This document shows, piece after piece, positions 1 to 10,778 of a DNA stretch of 64,000 bases. Where the stretch lies: contig JADGJC010000005.1 of assembly GCA_027596075.1 (NCBI GenBank), forward strand, positions 62,001 to 126,000, read 5' to 3'. The DNA comes from Rhizophlyctis rosea. Its lineage: Eukaryota > Chytridiomycota > Chytridiomycetes > Rhizophlyctidales > Rhizophlyctidaceae. The translations under genes and the position numbers were made by a program. Position 1 is the stretch's first letter. Every line of letters begins with the position of its first letter. The notes below the pieces were generated by a model that saw nothing but the letters and a program-made list of their open reading frames with translations, ran no database searches and was not told where the DNA came from.

Positions 1-998
1 CTCCAGCACGACTGCAGTGATTGCTTGCCCAAAGTGCAATTCTCGCATTTGGATGGAAACTTTCTCATGTTTGCTAAACAAGAAAAAGAAAACAAAGCAA
101 GAATATGCAGTGAGTTGACCGTCCCCAACAAACAGCACCAAACTGAAAACCCTGACGCAAGGACGAATGGTTAAAAGGAAGGATGAGGATGTACTTACTT
201 GACTGGAAACTCTGTCGGAGTATAATTCCTTGGTGTCGGAGCAGGTGATTGGTGCGGGGAGGTGTAGAACCGATCCTCATTAACGATAGTCATGAATGCC
301 CCCAGTGCCTCAAAAATGCTGAATGGAGCGCTTGGCCTGATGGTGAAAGGACCGGCCATTTCCAGCACCCCACCAGTAACACCTGCTGCTCCCTCTACTC
401 TTTGCAAGAACCATGTGCCCTCAAAAGTCGACAACACCCCGTACCGCAGATGGTTCAAGGACATATATTCATAAATTTGGGTGATTGCCTTGTACACCGT
501 CTTGTTTGTCTTCGGAGCTGTTAAGCTATTCCATGCAGTAACAAGATCTTGATTGACTAGCGCCCACGGGGTCTTAAACTCCACTACAAGCGTCGGCTTG
601 GGATTCCGAGCAGTGACGTCCCCAATCCAGATTTTATCTGGGTTGGCAATCACACTCCCGTTCCCACCAATGGATGCAAACTCCCCGACAGCAACTCCAG
701 CAGTATTGATGGCTCGACTAACAGGTTGGAGCATGAAAGTCATAGCGTGCTGAACCACGTCCGGTGTTTCAGTGACGAGGTTGGCATAGTCGGCGACGCT
801 GATTGGCGACAGACGTTGCTGAGGGAAGGACTTCAGCCTATTCAATATGACCTTGTCGAAATCAGTCCATTGCCTTAAAGTGGAAAGGTCGGATTGTGGA
901 ACGGTGGGGTTTACGGTTTCAGCAGGAGTTTTCAAGCTGGAAAGGCGTAGGTCTAGGGCTTGGATTGGTAGGTTCCGGAGGAATGCCCGTAAGTCCAT
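1..998 (-). CDS. REase-like / probable kinase CRN-type protein, 3' end outside window
   Basis: The first exon (199-998) starts at the ATG at 998; a GTAAGT donor at 198 and an acceptor at 74 join in frame to a second exon (1-73) that runs off the window. Residues about 120-205 look like a PD-(D/E)XK nuclease fold: GD, then VVEFK as the E-x-K motif, then QIYEYM and a strand reading YGVLSTFEGTWFL. The second exon (KHEKVSIQMRELHFGQA) resembles the start of the kinase-like domain that follows such REase domains in Crinkler-type (CRN) fungal and oomycete proteins. That family comparison is from memory, and the kinase part is mostly outside the window. No signal peptide is seen. The gene is divergent from the coiled-coil gene at 1306. 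Function (host-directed effector, intragenomic conflict or a relic of mobile DNA) cannot be told here. Confidence 0.6.
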
Positions 999-1305
999 TC
1001 TCAGGTGTTTTCGTGAAGCTTCGAGTAAAAGTGATGAAGATTGGGTGAAAGGATGTGATGGGAATGTCCTTGGCTGGGAAGATTTTCAGCTGGTGGCGTT
1101 GCTTTTGCCCGTTTTGGGTAAATCAGATGCCCCAGTCCAGCACTCTGGACGTGTGTTTGTGGTTGTTTGTTCATTCTCACAAATCTACACCAATTTTCAC
1201 ACCATCCAATTTGAGCGTCCCTTGTATTTCTCGGGTCTCCTCCTGTTTCAAAATCTCAAGCCTGCTTCGCTTTCCCACACTTTTTCCTTGAAAGAGTCGT
1301 ATGCA

Positions 1306-2698
1306 ATGCTGGTTGCCGAACATCCAAGCGCGTCAACGACTGTGCAGCAGCAAGATGGCAATGCTCCCGAACCCACCGTGACCGCACAGAATGACACGTC
1401 AAACTTGAGCGATTCACCTCCAACTCGGCTACCGCACCGTCAACTCGATATGTCACAGGTCCTCACTCCTACCAAAGTCACAGCAGGTAAGCTATGCGTT
1501 GACGATCTCAGGTCTCAACACCTGTCATCCTCTCTCCATTTGTTTGCTGAGACGACATTTTGACAGCAATGGCCAAAATCACTCCCACGCGTCTCCGTCA
1601 GCCCGCACTCCGTCAACCCCTGAGCACCGACAGCCTTCAAACGCCCCCCAAAATTCGTCCGCGAAAAGAGTCCGCACCAGCTCCTGCCTCTCCTTCATTG
1701 GAAAGCCGGCCCACCTGGAACGGTGATTTTCACGTCAACCGCATCGATTACAGCAAGTCGCAAAAGAAGACGTCAACGCCCCGTCCATTCGGATCGGTGG
1801 GTCCGGTGAACCAACTGAGAGGACGTGAAATCACGACGCTGTCGCCTGTTCGGTTCAATCTTGGGCAAAAATTGAAGAATGGGTCGCCTGGCGGGTTAGT
1901 ACTTCAAAGGCATCATCATATTACTTGACAGCTTCAAATATCATTCATCCACTTCCAACAGGCAGAAACATGGTGATCAGAATGGTAATTAATGTCAATG
2001 CATGTGGTCAAAGTGATGCAAATCTGAATTTGATCATTTTGTATAGGACAATCTCCATCCAACGACTCCAATCGTGTGCTCCTGCGTTCGCGTTCTTTGC
2101 AATTTGAGTATGGATGTAAGGATGTCCAGTCTCAATCATGCCAAGTACCGCGACGTGTTATACTAAAGCAAGTGTATCTCCATGACAAAAACAGCACCTG
2201 CGGCTGCCGACGCGGGGGTGGAACTTGAAATGACACAAAGGGAGGAGGAGACCCACAAACGGATTGCAAAGCTGGAGAAAGAACTACAATCGAAAGACCG
2301 CAGAATCGCAGAGCTTGGTATGGAATGCAGCATGGGAGTTGCGTGACTCTGTCGGAGACGACAAGCATGGCACCTCATAGTGACACATCAACCTTTCACT
2401 TCAGAAAACGCAGTCAAGCAAGAGAAACTCGCGAGAAAGACTCTGGAAGATGATTTTCAGCAACAGAAGGCGTGTTTGGATCATGCTCTCAATCAGCTGG
2501 CTGAGGCGAGGTGAGGGACTGTGCGAAGGCGGCCCACAGGCCGTGATTAATGTAGAGCAACCCAGTTGCTCACATCTGACAAATAGGCGACGGGACGGAA
2601 GACAGAAAGACAAGCACGACGCCTTCGACCAAATGGACTCTGTGAAACGCAATATTGATCTTTTCGGGTTGAACAATCTCAGCTTGACGGATGGGTAA
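1306..2698 (+). CDS. Coiled-coil protein of unknown function
   Basis: Seven exons join without a phase error: 1306-1486, 1567-1894, 1962-1984, 2047-2115, 2195-2317, 2405-2510, 2587-2698, giving 313 residues. The first 200 residues are rich in Ser, Thr, Pro, Gln and basic residues and look disordered. Residues about 205-280 form a charged coiled coil (for example THKRIAKLEKELQSKDRRIA), followed by a short tail ending in LFGLNNLSLTDG. No catalytic or binding motif is visible and I do not recognise a family. It lies 307 bp from the start of the divergent REase-like gene. A microtubule- or spindle-linked role would be a guess from the basic N-terminus plus coiled coil only. The 23-nt third exon and consistent phases support a spliced gene rather than chance frames. 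Confidence 0.6.
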
Positions 2699-3032
2699 GG
2701 ACTTCGTAAAAGTACCTCCCTTTTCTACAACGATTTTCACGCTGATCATCCCTCGCAGATAATACTCTTCCTTGTCGCAATACCCGAACGCATACCATGT
2801 ACCATAGCCGTTGTGAATATTTCCTCCATTGCAGTCGTGACGCACATACCCCATTCCGCAATAATGCCTCAGTCCAAAACAGTTGATGTTTCGTGAATAG
2901 AATGTCCTACAGAACACAACTGTTTTCGCATTCATATGAAGGCGTCAACGTGAACCTGGATGCCTCAATGAACATGGAGGAAAGGAGGGGAAATGGGCAC
3001 ACACCAAAAACCTAAACCCCCTTCACACAACA

Positions 3033-4983
3033 CTATGAACTCTTAGACTTCCCCACCGCCCTAAGTCCCTTATTCGGACTACTAGATCTACTCCCCGATC
3101 TACTCCTTGTCCCTGCCGACCGCTTCGTCTTACCCCTCAAGTATGGAATCAAGAAGTGGAATACAGCATATGTGGATAAAAGTACCACAAACCCGATCCA
3201 AAAGTATACCACTCCCTGCGGAGCGGGATGTGGAAACTCGCCTTGACCGAACTTGATGCAGATCAGGAGTTCGGTCATGATGTTTGCTGTGGTCATCCAG
3301 GCGTGCATGCCTAATCGCTTGCATCGTCTGTTGAGGGTATGAGGTGAGATCATATTGTAATAAGCAACAAAGCGCAATATTACTAATGATGAACGTGACA
3401 TTCCATTTTCTGACCTGTCCGACACATATTGATAGAACTCCCGCACGGCCGGTAGCGCCATAAGGAAATACAATATTAGCCGCCAGATGTTCAAGTAATG
3501 TTCTGGTGCCAGCCATAGGAGGTATTTCAGGTAGAATGCATTGAGCTCGCACTGCAAGATCTGTGATTTCATCGAAGGATGTTATGTTGCTGCGGAACGG
3601 GACGTCGTGGTGTGCCATGCAATGGTGCATTGAAAGCTTACCAGATACAATAGGATTAGGACGGCGGCAAAGTTTTTGAAGGACTTGGTGGTTGCCCATT
3701 CAAAGGGCGTCCAACTGTGCGGAGTGAATTGCTGGACTGTTCGTCGCAGCTTGCCCCGGTAACTTGGAATCTCGTTGATGCCTCGCCACGAGTATTGCTG
3801 TGTTTCATATGTACCGCATGAGACGTTGCTGGTATGCGGTTATAAGTGTTGATGGATGGACCTACCTTCATAGCAAAGTATTCGCAGAATTTCATACCAA
3901 TAACAGTGCCCACCCAGTTTGTCATAATCAGATCTAAAATCCACTGCCAGGTAGGATGTTAATGACGATGACGACAATGGTGTTGAATCCAACCTGAGCA
4001 TCACGTACATGATCCCACCAACACTCGGCGAAATTGGGAAGTTGGTGCTCCAATGAGTACTCCATGATTTCAAACATGATGGACAGGATCCAACAGAACC
4101 AGTAATCTCGCAGCACCAGTGCTTTCGCGAACCATCCCAAGCTGTGCGCGACAACGAAGATGTCCATTTGATTCTGGAATGGTAGGCAATGACGTCAACA
4201 TCACGCAGTTCCCAAAAGCGGGTACGGAGGAATGCATCATACCCATAGATTCTCCGGGGTGATCTCACAGTTTTCTGCATATGAGCGTTCAGGTAATGGC
4301 TTCCCCAATGTTGGGTCAATATAAGTCATGAGATGACGCATATGAGTCTTTTCCTGTCAGGACATACTTTCAAGCCCTGATCAAACATTCATTCGTGCTC
4401 ATCTGATAGCGAACCTGAAACAAAATAAAGACCAAAATCATCTGATAAATCACACTGAGAGACAAGATAATGCGCCAGAACGCTGGGTGAGGCCGAATGA
4501 AAGGCCCGTCGCGAAACTGCAACAGGCCGGTGAGAATCAGCACGGCGGCCGCCACGGACAGCCCGCTGAACAAAGGAACATGCGTAAGTTTGTGACCAAG
4601 GATGTGTCGAGAGAGTTGCTGCGTTCATGAACTTACATTTTTGTATTGAACACGGGGTCATCTGAATTTGTCACGAACAAGGCTAAGTATACCAGGCCGA
4701 TGAGTGACCCCACCAGCTACGGACAAGAGTCGAGTGAGAACACAGACACATAGAGTGTGTGTGGAGAAGGGCTGCCCACCAAAAACACTGTACGAGGCTT
4801 GTAGAAAAACGCGACTGTTGGGTCCACATCGTCGCTGAACTGATATTCCCACGCTTCGCGGTAACTCAGTTTGGAGGGCGTTGGGGGGACGATGAGCTCC
4901 GAATCGGATAAAGATTGTTCAGGCACAGGGGGTTCATGCTGCCGGGGTGGTGCCCCTGGTAGTTGCGTGGGCTCTACGTCCAT
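3033..4983 (-). CDS. Phosphatidylserine synthase, base-exchange type (PTDSS1/2 family)
   Basis: The family swaps the head group of phosphatidylcholine or phosphatidylethanolamine for serine in ER membranes. Nine exons give about 460 residues, close to animal PSS1 (473). Signature blocks are intact: [15 protein letters not shown] after the first membrane segments, [15 protein letters not shown], then [11 protein letters not shown] joined to [22 protein letters not shown], and [12 protein letters not shown] near the end. Several hydrophobic segments are visible. The tail is basic and serine-rich ([13 protein letters not shown]). The first exon is 4780-4983 and the last 3033-3327. The start chosen is MDVEPT at 4983; a longer frame upstream has no support. 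It is transcribed away from the NIF-like gene with about 710 bp between starts. Dikarya normally use the unrelated CDP-DAG enzyme CHO1, which makes this type notable in a fungus. Confidence 0.9.
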
Positions 4984-5694
4984 TGCCTTATCTGCGGAAA
5001 GGAAGAGTGAAGGAAGGATTTGAGGCGCAGAACCGCAAGGAAAGTAAGTACAGCGCAGTATGCTTTTTGGATTGTTTAGATTTTTGATGGGGACGTGCGC
5101 GCGCAGCGAATCGAATTGGTGGGAACGGCGAGGCGGGCTTGACATCATGCATCTCGGAGGTGCATTTATCTAATTCTTAGCCAAGATACTATGATTAGCC
5201 AGGACCCCGCTCTTAAGTCCTGAAAAGGAAATTTCGCGGGTAGGGTTCAGAGCTGATGTTTGTTGGTCGCGCTTTTTCCCATGATCCAACTTGTTTCAAT
5301 TCTATTCCACTTTCCTGCCCAATTTGCTTTTTGTCAAGCTGGCTTTCACGAATTGCGAAAATAAGTGCATTCTCAGTAAGTAATCGGTCTCTAGTTGACT
5401 GCGAATTCCTTATGGACAACCTGGACGGTGGCTTGCCCGGATAGTGCAGTCATTGGTACAGAACCATGGGTGTGTCAGGATAGCAACACCCTGAGCACCG
5501 TCAGATGTTCAAGCAAAGCGTTTGTCATTATAACAACTCGAATATTTCACGAGTTCTCATTGCTTGCACATATGCCGCTGTGATCGTCGTTTTCTGAGAC
5601 AAACCTGCTCACAATAGCATCCTATCCTGCAGGCCAAACTTCCTGTAAGGTGTGAAGACACTTGCGCCCTTATACAGCAGTCCTACAAACCATC

Positions 5695-8120
5695 ATGGTC
5701 AAGCGGCCAATCCTCCTCATCCTGGACCTGAATGGCACGCTCATTGAGCGAATCACCGACTCGGCTAAGAAAAAAATAGCCAGAAGCCATCCGGCTTTTC
5801 CACCACGACCGGATTTCATGGTCAACTCCAAGCCTTGCTTCTGCCGCCCATACCTGGACACGTTCTTCGCCCATATATTTGCTGATTTCCATGTTGGTGC
5901 TTGGACCTCGGCGACTCCGAAGAATGCGGGACCAATGATCGATACAATCTTCGGGCAATACGCCTCCCAACTCAAGTTCAAGTGGGACCGGACGAAGTGT
6001 AGTGATCTGGGAAACAAGAGCAACGATTTTTCATCGGTCAAGGATTTGCGACTTATTTGGGCGGATATTGGGCCGGAGGGAGCGAACAAAGACGGATTGT
6101 ATTCTGCGGTACGCTTTATGCAATGTTTGATTTGAGTGTGAAACAAAATCTCAATGTTTTGATGACGTAGGAAAATACCATTCTTCTTGACGACACCTCA
6201 ACAAAAGCTTCCCACACACCCGACAATGGTTTACATCTTCCAACATTCACTTTCATTGAGAGCGACTTTGATGCTGAAAACGACGAATCGTTGCTGAACG
6301 TCATCAAATACCTTGATGATCTTCGTCAATCCGGCTTACCGGATGTCCGAGTCTATCTGGCAGAGAATGCGCTTTTCAGAAAGGACAACGATGGAAATGC
6401 ATTACAACAGCCGGAACCCAGATACGCTGTTGCTGCTGATGATCCATTGAAATCGGAGCTGCCGAAACACAATCGCCGACAGTTTGGACCTTCTTTGGAG
6501 GAACTGCTTCCATCTGGATTTGCGTCTCGTTCATACAACGACAATCAACAAAGCCGGAATCCATACGGTCAACATCAATATCAACAGCCTCACTGGGACT
6601 CCAACTATCACAACGAGTGGCCGCGGAATCAAAACGGATATAATCAAACTTATGGCGGCGCCAATGATTGGCGAAACGGCCCGCCAACTCCGTCGCGGCC
6701 CCGCCCACAATTTCCGCCGCAACCCTACGTCTCAACCCAGCGTCATTTTCCTCCGCACCGGCCATATGGACATCCGAGTCAATATCAGCTCCCATTACAA
6801 CCTCAAGTCGTACCGCACGGTCAATTCGCCGGTCCATCCCAATCACCATTCCCACCTCCGTTCACTCCTCAGCCCCAGTTCGCACCTCAATTCCCATTCC
6901 CATCCCAACGCCCGCTTGCTCCCGAAGCGCCACACACCTCTCAATGGCAAATGCCCCCACAACCCCATGCAGGCCCTGAAACCTTGCCTGAGCCCGATTT
7001 CGTCCCATTCGCACGCCCATATCGTCCGCAGGGACAGCCGCCCTATTGGGGCGCGCAGGACAGACTAAAGGGGCCTAATCAGCAAGGGAAGGGTGGGCCT
7101 GTCGCAGCCAAAACAACTCCACATGTCGCGGGAGGTGCGTCGACCAAACGAAATGGAAACCCTCGTGCTCCGGATTCGCTCGATTGGCGGTCACGTCCGC
7201 AACAACAAAGCGGCACGCAATCAGCAAACACCCAGGATCGACAGCAGAATTCAGCGGGACTTGCCGGGGGCCGGTCGATGCCTTCTCAGGGTGCTTCGGA
7301 CCAGTGGACTCGGCCACACGGGTCGAGTCATGCGTCGGCGCCGCAAAACCCTATTCGGGAGCAAACTGCAGAAGAGAGAGCAGCGGTCGCGCAGAAGGAA
7401 AGGGAGGCGTATCAAAAGCTAACGAGGGAAGAGAAACGGAAGATCAAAAGGGATATGAAAAAGGCTGGGGTGTTTCCGGGAAGTTGGGAAGTGTTGGCGA
7501 CGACGGTCGGAGAAGGGAATTTGTTGCCTTTCATTGAAAAGGCGAAAAGCGTGCTGGCGCAGAGGGAGAGGGACGCGTTTGAGGCTCTGGCGGCAAATAC
7601 GGAATGGAAGGAAGTGGAAGCGCAGGAAAGGGATGGGGATGGGGAAGCGGAGGACGGGAATGTGGCGGACGGAGAGGGCGATGCAGAGTGGGTTGAGGAG
7701 AGGGAAGGTTCACCGACGGGGGACGGGGATGGGTGGTTCATCGATAATGGTGGACAACAGAATGGGAAGTCCAATTCAGCGGTGACGGTGCACGAACGGC
7801 AAACGACTGGGGGGTCAAGCAGTGCGGCAAAGTCGGCGGGGGTGACGATAGTCGTGAAGGAGCGAGGTATGCCACCGAGGGTTGTGCAAACAGTCGACGA
7901 AGAGCCTGATGACGGGACAGTCGATGCTGTTGAACATGAGACCTTGGAGGATATGATCTTTGGCCCACCTCCCCCGCCAGAGGTGGATGACAGTGGGGAG
8001 GTGGGAGAAACCATTGATGGGTGGTATGTTGGTGGGAAGCTCTTGGACCCGGAGGATCCGCGGGCGGCTTTCCGGGGTTACATTGGTGATCCTAGGCCTC
8101 CGCTGTCTACTGCAGAATAA
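5695..8120 (+). CDS. NIF/FCP1-like HAD-domain protein with long disordered extension
   Basis: Two exons (5695-6108, 6171-8120) give 787 residues. Residues 1-200 are a HAD fold of the FCP1/SCP (NIF) type: LDLNGTL at 10-16 is motif I, WTSAT near 70-74 motif II, K116 in KDLRL probable motif III, and LLDD at 143-146 motif IV. Motif I reads D-L-N-G-T, so the second aspartate, normally the general acid/base of phosphatases, is asparagine at position 13. Residues about 230-430 are Pro/Gln/Tyr-rich. Then comes a basic helical stretch (REEKRKIKRDMKKAG) and a strongly acidic Asp/Glu/Gly-rich end. Members of the NIF family dephosphorylate the RNA polymerase II tail and other proteins, but with this motif activity is uncertain and it may act as a binding module. 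Spacing and open frame across the intron are convincing. Confidence 0.8.
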
Positions 8121-8559
8121 TGTCGAGCGATATGTGGAACGTATAGCACTATCTTACTGACGGGAAAGCTACATGTGGTGTACCTGTGTAAAGTTTGAAT
8201 GCTCTTCACTTGTGCCTTTGCAAGCATGCTTCACTACTTCCATTTTGCTTAGATATTGGCTTACTGAGGTTTGAGAACGGTGGCCTGCGTCATTAAAGGT
8301 CTTGACATTGTGCGCTTCTGCCAAATTGAGTGGCATCGCTATACCCAGCTTGTGCTGTCTGTTCGTGTAATGTTTGAAAACCCCATGTCTGAGTTCATTA
8401 CGTAAGCCACCCGCAGCAACGCGGCAGGGTGCCGCATTCACTCGTCGTGGACCCTAATTTGATCGTGTGAGTGGGAGTTCTCTCCTGCAACAACCTCCAA
8501 CCCATCAAATTTTTCCCCATGTAAAAATACATTTGCAACGAAGCCTCAACAGGTGCACA

Positions 8560-10301
8560 ATGGCCATCTCATTTGCACGAATATATCTCAATAGAGGATC
8601 AGACATTGTAGATAACTTCTTCCGTCTGTCAAGGTGATCAAATGCACTGTGAGAATAATTCTTTTGACGACGGATGAGAAATGCTCATTTGTCCTGACTA
8701 TTCCAGCGATGCAGAACTCCACCGACAGGAAGAACATGATGCGGCGTGTAGGATACAGAAAGCGTGGAGGGGATATGTTGCGAGGGATTGGATTATGCTG
8801 ATACAGTAGGCGACTCTATTGCTCGTAATTGACTGGAGGATCCAGTGCTGACCAACGGCTATACAACCAATACAAACAGTAAAGAGGCCGTACGCATTCA
8901 ACGAGCTTTCCGTGGTCATATGGGACGCAAAAAGTACGAACGGGAAGTGGTGGAGCGAGATCGGATGCGACGGATGGAGCATTATAATCTTATGGCGACT
9001 CGGATACAAAAGACGTAGGCCCAGTTTCATTTGTTTTCCACATGAGGCACAGATTGAAACGTGAATTTTGTGGGCAGATGGCGGGGTTACCGGAGCAGAA
9101 AAGTTGTGTTTGACTTCCGAGCGCGAAAACTGTATATAGAACAGCTGAAGCAAAAGGTATATGCTCATATCTATCTTACCCCCGATAATGGTACTGACTT
9201 TAAAACACAAGCTAGCAGATACCCGCGCACAACTCTCCCAACATGCAACAGCCCAACAAGCCGAGATCCATTCACACAACTTTGCCCAATACTGCGCACG
9301 ACTCGAAAAGCTTGCGGGTACACGCCACCATTTGCTTGGGACTAAAGCTATTCCTGGTGTGTTCTCTGGACGCGTACCAGACCTTGGCAATTCGGCGCGA
9401 CTGGATTCAGGGTGGGAGGAACAGGACGAGAATGAGGGACGAATACCTGATGGCAAGGACGGTAGTGGAGTCCTTTTGGAGGAACCACCACCATTACCGA
9501 GACCGACGCATCTTGGTCCGCTGATCAAAGTCCCTGAGAGCAAATTGCGGGATAACGCGGCGCTGAAGGATTGGATTCGTCAGACGGTTGGGAAGAATCC
9601 GAAGCATATCATTGTGAAACCGCCGCCAAGGGATGAAGAGGAGGTTGAGGAAGGGAAGCTTGTGCAGGGACCATTTTTGGTGAGGCTTTCTGCGTTCAAT
9701 ATTTTGGCAGGTCGTGATGAATCACTTACCAACCGTTCCGTATTCTAGCCCCTAGGTGATCTCAACAAAAAGAAGCACAAGCAGCTGCGTCCTTCCTTGC
9801 GAGTACAAACGGATTATCTTTCTGTGCTCAATGCATGGAGGGAAGAACGTTTGCGGGAAATGTCAATGAGGAGTATGTTCACTGAAGCTTCTCGATCTCC
9901 TTAAGTGTGCCTTGCTGTAAATTTCTCACATCATTCCATCTCTTTCAGTCACGACAGAACCTTTCCAAATACCACGACATATACCACATGAGCAACCATA
10001 CGGTTTCCAGCATGGCGATCCATATAAATTGATTGCATACGGGAGAAAGTGAGTGGTTCGAAGTCGGGAGAAATTGAAACATCTCAAGTAACCTGCAATT
10101 GGGTTTACAACTCCAGAACTTTCCGAGAAGAAGATCCAAACGCACGGATATCAAGATTTGTAAGTGATTGCATGTTGATTATATTTGCGGCTCTTGTTTT
10201 TCCAAACTCATATGAATGTCGATGTCTGATAGGATTTTAAAAACATTGTTCCGCCTGTTGACGTATTTGAAGATTTAGCAGCAGAGTATGTAAATGGTTA
10301 G
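8560..10301 (+). CDS. SPATA17: SPATA17-like IQ-motif flagellar protein
   Basis: Nine exons join in phase: 8560-8633, 8707-8805, 8880-9014, 9078-9156, 9212-9679, 9749-9872, 9949-10048, 10117-10159, 10233-10301, giving about 396 residues (animal SPATA17 about 360). Three IQ motifs that should bind calmodulin-like proteins stand near the N-terminus: CRIQKAWRGYVARDW, VRIQRAFRGHMGRKKY and TRIQKTWRGYRSRK. The family landmarks follow in order: HHLLGTKAIPGVF, GPF before a basic segment, LRPSLRVQTDYLSVLNAWREE, and a C-terminal DFKNIVPPVDVF. The first exon carries the family N-terminus ending in DNFFRLS. In other eukaryotes the protein is tied to cilia and sperm flagella; here it fits a swimming zoospore. 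A GTATGT within the last codons could alternatively add an intron, changing only the last few residues. Confidence 0.88.
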
Positions 10302-10778
10302 TTTTAGGCATTGGCTGGTTGCCATCATTTCATCTCGTATGCAGATAAACTGAGCTTTAGAATACGTTGTCCGCGGACTGATGGAAGAGTCAGCTTTTGT
10401 GCTGGTTGGTCGGTGATGTGTGGTGCACTCCTTTTCAATTTGACCAGGACCCTGAAGACCCTGGCGCCTCTCCACGACTGGGGTTGGCGCGCTTTGACCA
10501 AACCACCCACAGTGCAGAAGGAACTGAAAAGCTGAAAGTCCAATCCAACTTTAACCAGCCAATAGCCATCGTCTCCAAAAGACATGGGCGGTGGAATGTT
10601 CTTACCACCTTTCCCAGTACAAAGTAGGTAACACCCATTTCTGACGATCCCACGCATTGTGCAGCGTCCCTTGCTTCGTCCGAACAAACGCTTTGTCGAG
10701 TTGTCAACCCATTGCAAAGGCAAGCTATTTTGAGCACCAACCCGAGACTTAACTTCGTAACGAGATAGTAAATCGGCA

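Noticed and set aside
2570..2935. Cys/Tyr-rich 121-residue frame on the minus strand
   Set aside because: It overlaps the last exon of the coiled-coil gene on the other strand, has no signal peptide or known cysteine pattern, and no linkable exon.
8169..8441. 90-residue minus-strand frame after the NIF-like gene
   Set aside because: No domain, composition unlike neighbours, lies in what should be the 3' untranslated region of the upstream gene.
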